DNA from: an uncultured Verrucomicrobiota bacterium
Lineage (GTDB): Bacteria > Verrucomicrobiota > Verrucomicrobiia > Limisphaerales > UBA9464
Direction of reading: 5' to 3'
DNA: 53,793 nucleotides
Assembly: GCA_903854475.1 (NCBI GenBank)
Contig: CAINWP010000247.1
Location: 1 to 53,793 of the forward strand
This document shows, piece after piece, positions 51,695 to 53,793 of the stretch (positions are counted from its first letter, which is position 1; every line of letters begins with the position of its first letter). Both the position numbers and the translations under genes were made by a program. The notes below the pieces were generated by a model. The model saw only the letters and a program-made list of their open reading frames with translations. It ran no database searches and was not told the DNA's origin.

Positions 51695-52383
51695 ATCTTT
51701 CCGACCTGATTCTCAGAGGTGATTTTGGAACCGCTCAGGATGACCTAAGTGGTATTCTCTTGGGCCTACTGATTGCCTTCCTCTGTGGGCATGTCGTGGC
51801 TTGGGTGTACATGGCATGTCACTCGGGGCTCAGTTATTCCCGCTCATTCGTCAATTCGTTGATCGTTCTTTGCGTGATCGTCGCGCTGGTGATGGCGGTG
51901 ATGTTCAACAATTTGCTGATGGCCTTTGGAATGATGGCCGTCTTCGCGGTGGTGCGATTCCGCAACATCCTCCGCGACACCCTAGATACCACCTACATCT
52001 TGGCCAGCATCAGCACCGGTATGGCTGCCGGTACACGCAAATTTAGTACAGCGATCTTGGGCTGTCTGATCTTTGCCCTGGTCATGCTCTACTTGCACTG
52101 GACCTCCTTTGGTGCCCGTCACCGTTACGATTTGATTCTCAACCTTCATTGGGGACGGCCGCTGGACGAGTTACCTCGCTTGATGGATTTGCTGGCCCGC
52201 CATGGGCGTCGCAATCAGTTGGCCAGCCAACGGGCTGGAGGGACTTCTGATGGTGCCGACCTTTCCTACCGCATTCTTCTCAGGGATGCTTCGCGCTCCG
52301 GAGAATTGGTGTCGGAACTCAAGGCGTTTCCCGGCGTTTCCCGGGTGACCAGCCTTAAGGCAGAGGAAGAATCTGAAATGTAA
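51691..52383 (+). CDS. DUF4956 membrane protein
   Basis: A 230-residue protein with about four TM helices in the first 130 residues, including the conserved FAVVRFRNILRDTLDTTYILASISTGMAAG loop typical of DUF4956, and a cytoplasmic domain with an ACT-like end (LSYRILLRDASRSGELVSELKAFPGVSRVTSLK). DUF4956 is often encoded next to VTC-domain genes. A polyphosphate- or membrane-linked role is inferred from that pairing. Confidence 0.88.
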   Translation: MNLSDLILRGDFGTAQDDLSGILLGLLIAFLCGHVVAWVYMACHSGLSYSRSFVNSLIVLCVIVALVMAVMFNNLLMAFGMMAVFAVVRFRNILRDTLDTTYILASISTGMAAGTRKFSTAILGCLIFALVMLYLHWTSFGARHRYDLILNLHWGRPLDELPRLMDLLARHGRRNQLASQRAGGTSDGADLSYRILLRDASRSGELVSELKAFPGVSRVTSLKAEEESEM

Positions 52384-52387
52384 TCGA

Positions 52388-53554
52388 ATGCAGGACCAAC
52401 CCAAATCGAGTTCGGAAAGTGCTTTGACGCCGATTCCGACGCCGGCTGGAACTTTGTTTCGGGAGTTTCGAATTCAGGCTTTTCCTTATATCGCCTTCGT
52501 GTTGGTGGTTGGATTAACCGTTTGGCTTTGGCGCGGTTATGTGGGGCCGTCTACTTGGGTGGGAGAGGTTGAGTCGGTGCGTGGCGTGGTGTCCAGCGTA
52601 GGTCCGGGTCGCTTGGCTCAACTGCAAGTGGATGCATTGCAACGGGTAACGGCGGGCCAAGTTTTGGCGCGGGTCATCACTGTCGAACCCCGCATTTTGG
52701 AAGCACAGATTTCTCTGAGTAAGGCTCGGATCGACCTAATCCGTGCGGGTACCGATTCGGATCTGCGAAAGCAGAACAGTCGGGTCAATCTGGAGAGCCT
52801 CCGCCTCGACTGGATGTCCAAGCGTGTCGATTGGCTTTCGGCCAAAGCGCGAAGCGCCTACCGACAACTCGAGCTCGCTCGTATCGAAAAACTGCGATCT
52901 GGGGTTCCCAACGGTGGTGCTGCCGGATCTTTGCCAGTGCTGAGCCAGAACGATCTCGATATTTCACACCGTGATACCGCCATCGAAGAGTCCACCGTAA
53001 TGGAATTGGAGCAGCTGGTGGCACAAATTGGCGCGACTATTCAGCAACTGTCGGCCCACCGAATCGAGGGTCAAGATTCGTCATCCACCTCGGCTGCCAT
53101 TGAGGTGGAATCCAAGAATCTCGACCTGTTGGAGTCACAGATGATGCCGATCGAACTCGTGGCGCCCTTTGATGGCGTTGTGAGCGTGGTGCATCGCTGG
53201 AGCGGAGAGACCATTCAAGCCGGCGAGCCGATTTTGACTGTTTCCCAAGAGAAGCCTTCACGGGTTGTGGCGTTCATTCGGCAGCCCATCCAAATCCAGG
53301 CCCAGCTCGGGATGAAGGTAGAAGTCAGGGCTCGCGGTGGAAGACGAGAAATGGGTGTCGGTGAAGTCCTGCGAGTCGGATCTCAATTAGAACCCATTTC
53401 GTCGACGCTCTTGCCCAGAACTTCCGGTCTGCCTTCAGGCGGTAGTTCCGGGGGCAGTGCAACCGAAAATGGGCTTCCAGTTCTGGTGTCCTTGCCGGCG
53501 AACCTCACGCTGTATCCGGGAGAGGTCGTAGATTTGCGGGTTGTGATTCCCTGA
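52388..53554 (+). CDS. HlyD-type membrane fusion / efflux adaptor
   Basis: A 388-residue protein with one N-terminal TM (about 32-50), a lipoyl/barrel-sandwich half (VSSVGPGRLAQLQVDALQRVTAGQVLARV), a long coiled-coil hairpin (about 100-225), the second sandwich half (PIELVAPFDGVVSVVHRWSGETIQAGEPIL) and a beta-barrel domain. Such adaptors bridge an inner-membrane transporter and an outer-membrane channel. It starts 4 bases after the DUF4956 stop. No transporter follows before the window end, so its partner is unknown. Confidence 0.87.
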   Translation: MQDQPKSSSESALTPIPTPAGTLFREFRIQAFPYIAFVLVVGLTVWLWRGYVGPSTWVGEVESVRGVVSSVGPGRLAQLQVDALQRVTAGQVLARVITVEPRILEAQISLSKARIDLIRAGTDSDLRKQNSRVNLESLRLDWMSKRVDWLSAKARSAYRQLELARIEKLRSGVPNGGAAGSLPVLSQNDLDISHRDTAIEESTVMELEQLVAQIGATIQQLSAHRIEGQDSSSTSAAIEVESKNLDLLESQMMPIELVAPFDGVVSVVHRWSGETIQAGEPILTVSQEKPSRVVAFIRQPIQIQAQLGMKVEVRARGGRREMGVGEVLRVGSQLEPISSTLLPRTSGLPSGGSSGGSATENGLPVLVSLPANLTLYPGEVVDLRVVIP

Positions 53555-53560
53555 AGCGCG

Positions 53561-53752
53561 TTACGATCGGAGCTCTGGAATCATCACCGATCTAAGTCGT
53601 TGAACTGTCGCGCTCTCCAAAACCATCCAGCCACCCTCCGCTTCCAACATGTACCTCAGTCGGGGCCCAGGTTCACTGAGGGAAGCCTCAGCGGAACGAT
53701 TCCATTGGATTTGGATTGATTGTGCTGGCTGCATCTTCTTTCGCAAGAGCAT
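53561..53752 (-). CDS. Possible small gene, convergent with the adaptor gene
   Basis: A 63-residue frame bounded by an in-frame stop at 53759-53761. It starts MLLRKKMQPAQ and ends VMIPELRS, has a mixed but amphipathic composition, and shows no recognised domain. It lies 6 bases from the adaptor stop on the other strand. It may be chance, but it is the only frame in this end region. Confidence 0.25.
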   Translation of the reverse strand: MLLRKKMQPAQSIQIQWNRSAEASLSEPGPRLRYMLEAEGGWMVLESATVQRLRSVMIPELRS

Positions 53753-53793
53753 CGCTGGCTAAGGCTGTGGGACGCCTCTGGATATCGCCGATG

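Overview
The window looks like a chromosomal segment of a flagellated, Gram-negative member of the Verrucomicrobiota, or a close PVC relative. I base this on the DUF1592/DUF1588-type Planctomycete-Verrucomicrobium surface protein with CxxCH haem motifs, a prepilin-like protein with a DGHV tail, an ASPIC/UnbV FG-GAP protein, a Tat-exported Gfo/Idh/MocA oxidoreductase, a PQQ-propeller protein, and L-/P-ring and outer-membrane proteins. The exact taxon cannot be read from the sequence. No rRNA, tRNA, integrase, transposase or CRISPR array was found.

Layout. 1-3390: the end of an exopolysaccharide operon (outer-membrane barrel, Wza-like exporter, Wzc-like tyrosine autokinase), closed by a strong terminator. 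3555-10578: assorted genes, namely a CRTAC1-type propeller, squalene/phytoene synthase, an NDUFA9-like dehydrogenase, trpC, a prepilin-like protein, and a small YHS-like protein coupled to an alkylguanine methyltransferase. 10730-11927: a lipoprotein, then an 800-base gene-free stretch holding a cluster of hairpin repeats. 11928-21452: a DNA/RNA-processing metallo-beta-lactamase, a PQQ-propeller protein, a degenerate NtrC-type regulator, a Tat oxidoreductase, murJ, aroB and a PlsC-type acyltransferase.

22286-39372 is the flagellar region. The minus-strand operon reads flgF-flgG-flgA-flgH-flgI-flgJ(N)-flgN-flgK plus a coiled-coil membrane protein. Diverging from it on the plus strand are a large TPR protein, a ribbon-helix-helix-like protein, two exported proteins, a FlgN/FliT-like small protein, a sigma-54 activator with a dead receiver, a HisKA_3 kinase, a lone receiver and a degenerate HD-GYP protein. 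Two -24/-12-like elements lie back to back in the gap between the arms. The plus-strand arm is the best candidate in the window for an undescribed system: a flagellar regulatory and assembly module.

39537-50585: large surface/export proteins (RCC1/Ig/cohesin-dockerin-like giant, two TPR proteins around a purple-acid-phosphatase-like enzyme, and a DUF1592 protein). 50831-53554: a VTC-domain polyphosphate polymerase-like protein, a DUF4956 membrane protein and a HlyD-type adaptor in one tight operon that probably continues past the window.

Functions come from motif recognition by eye, and no database was searched. Where a start was ambiguous, the choice is explained in the entry.
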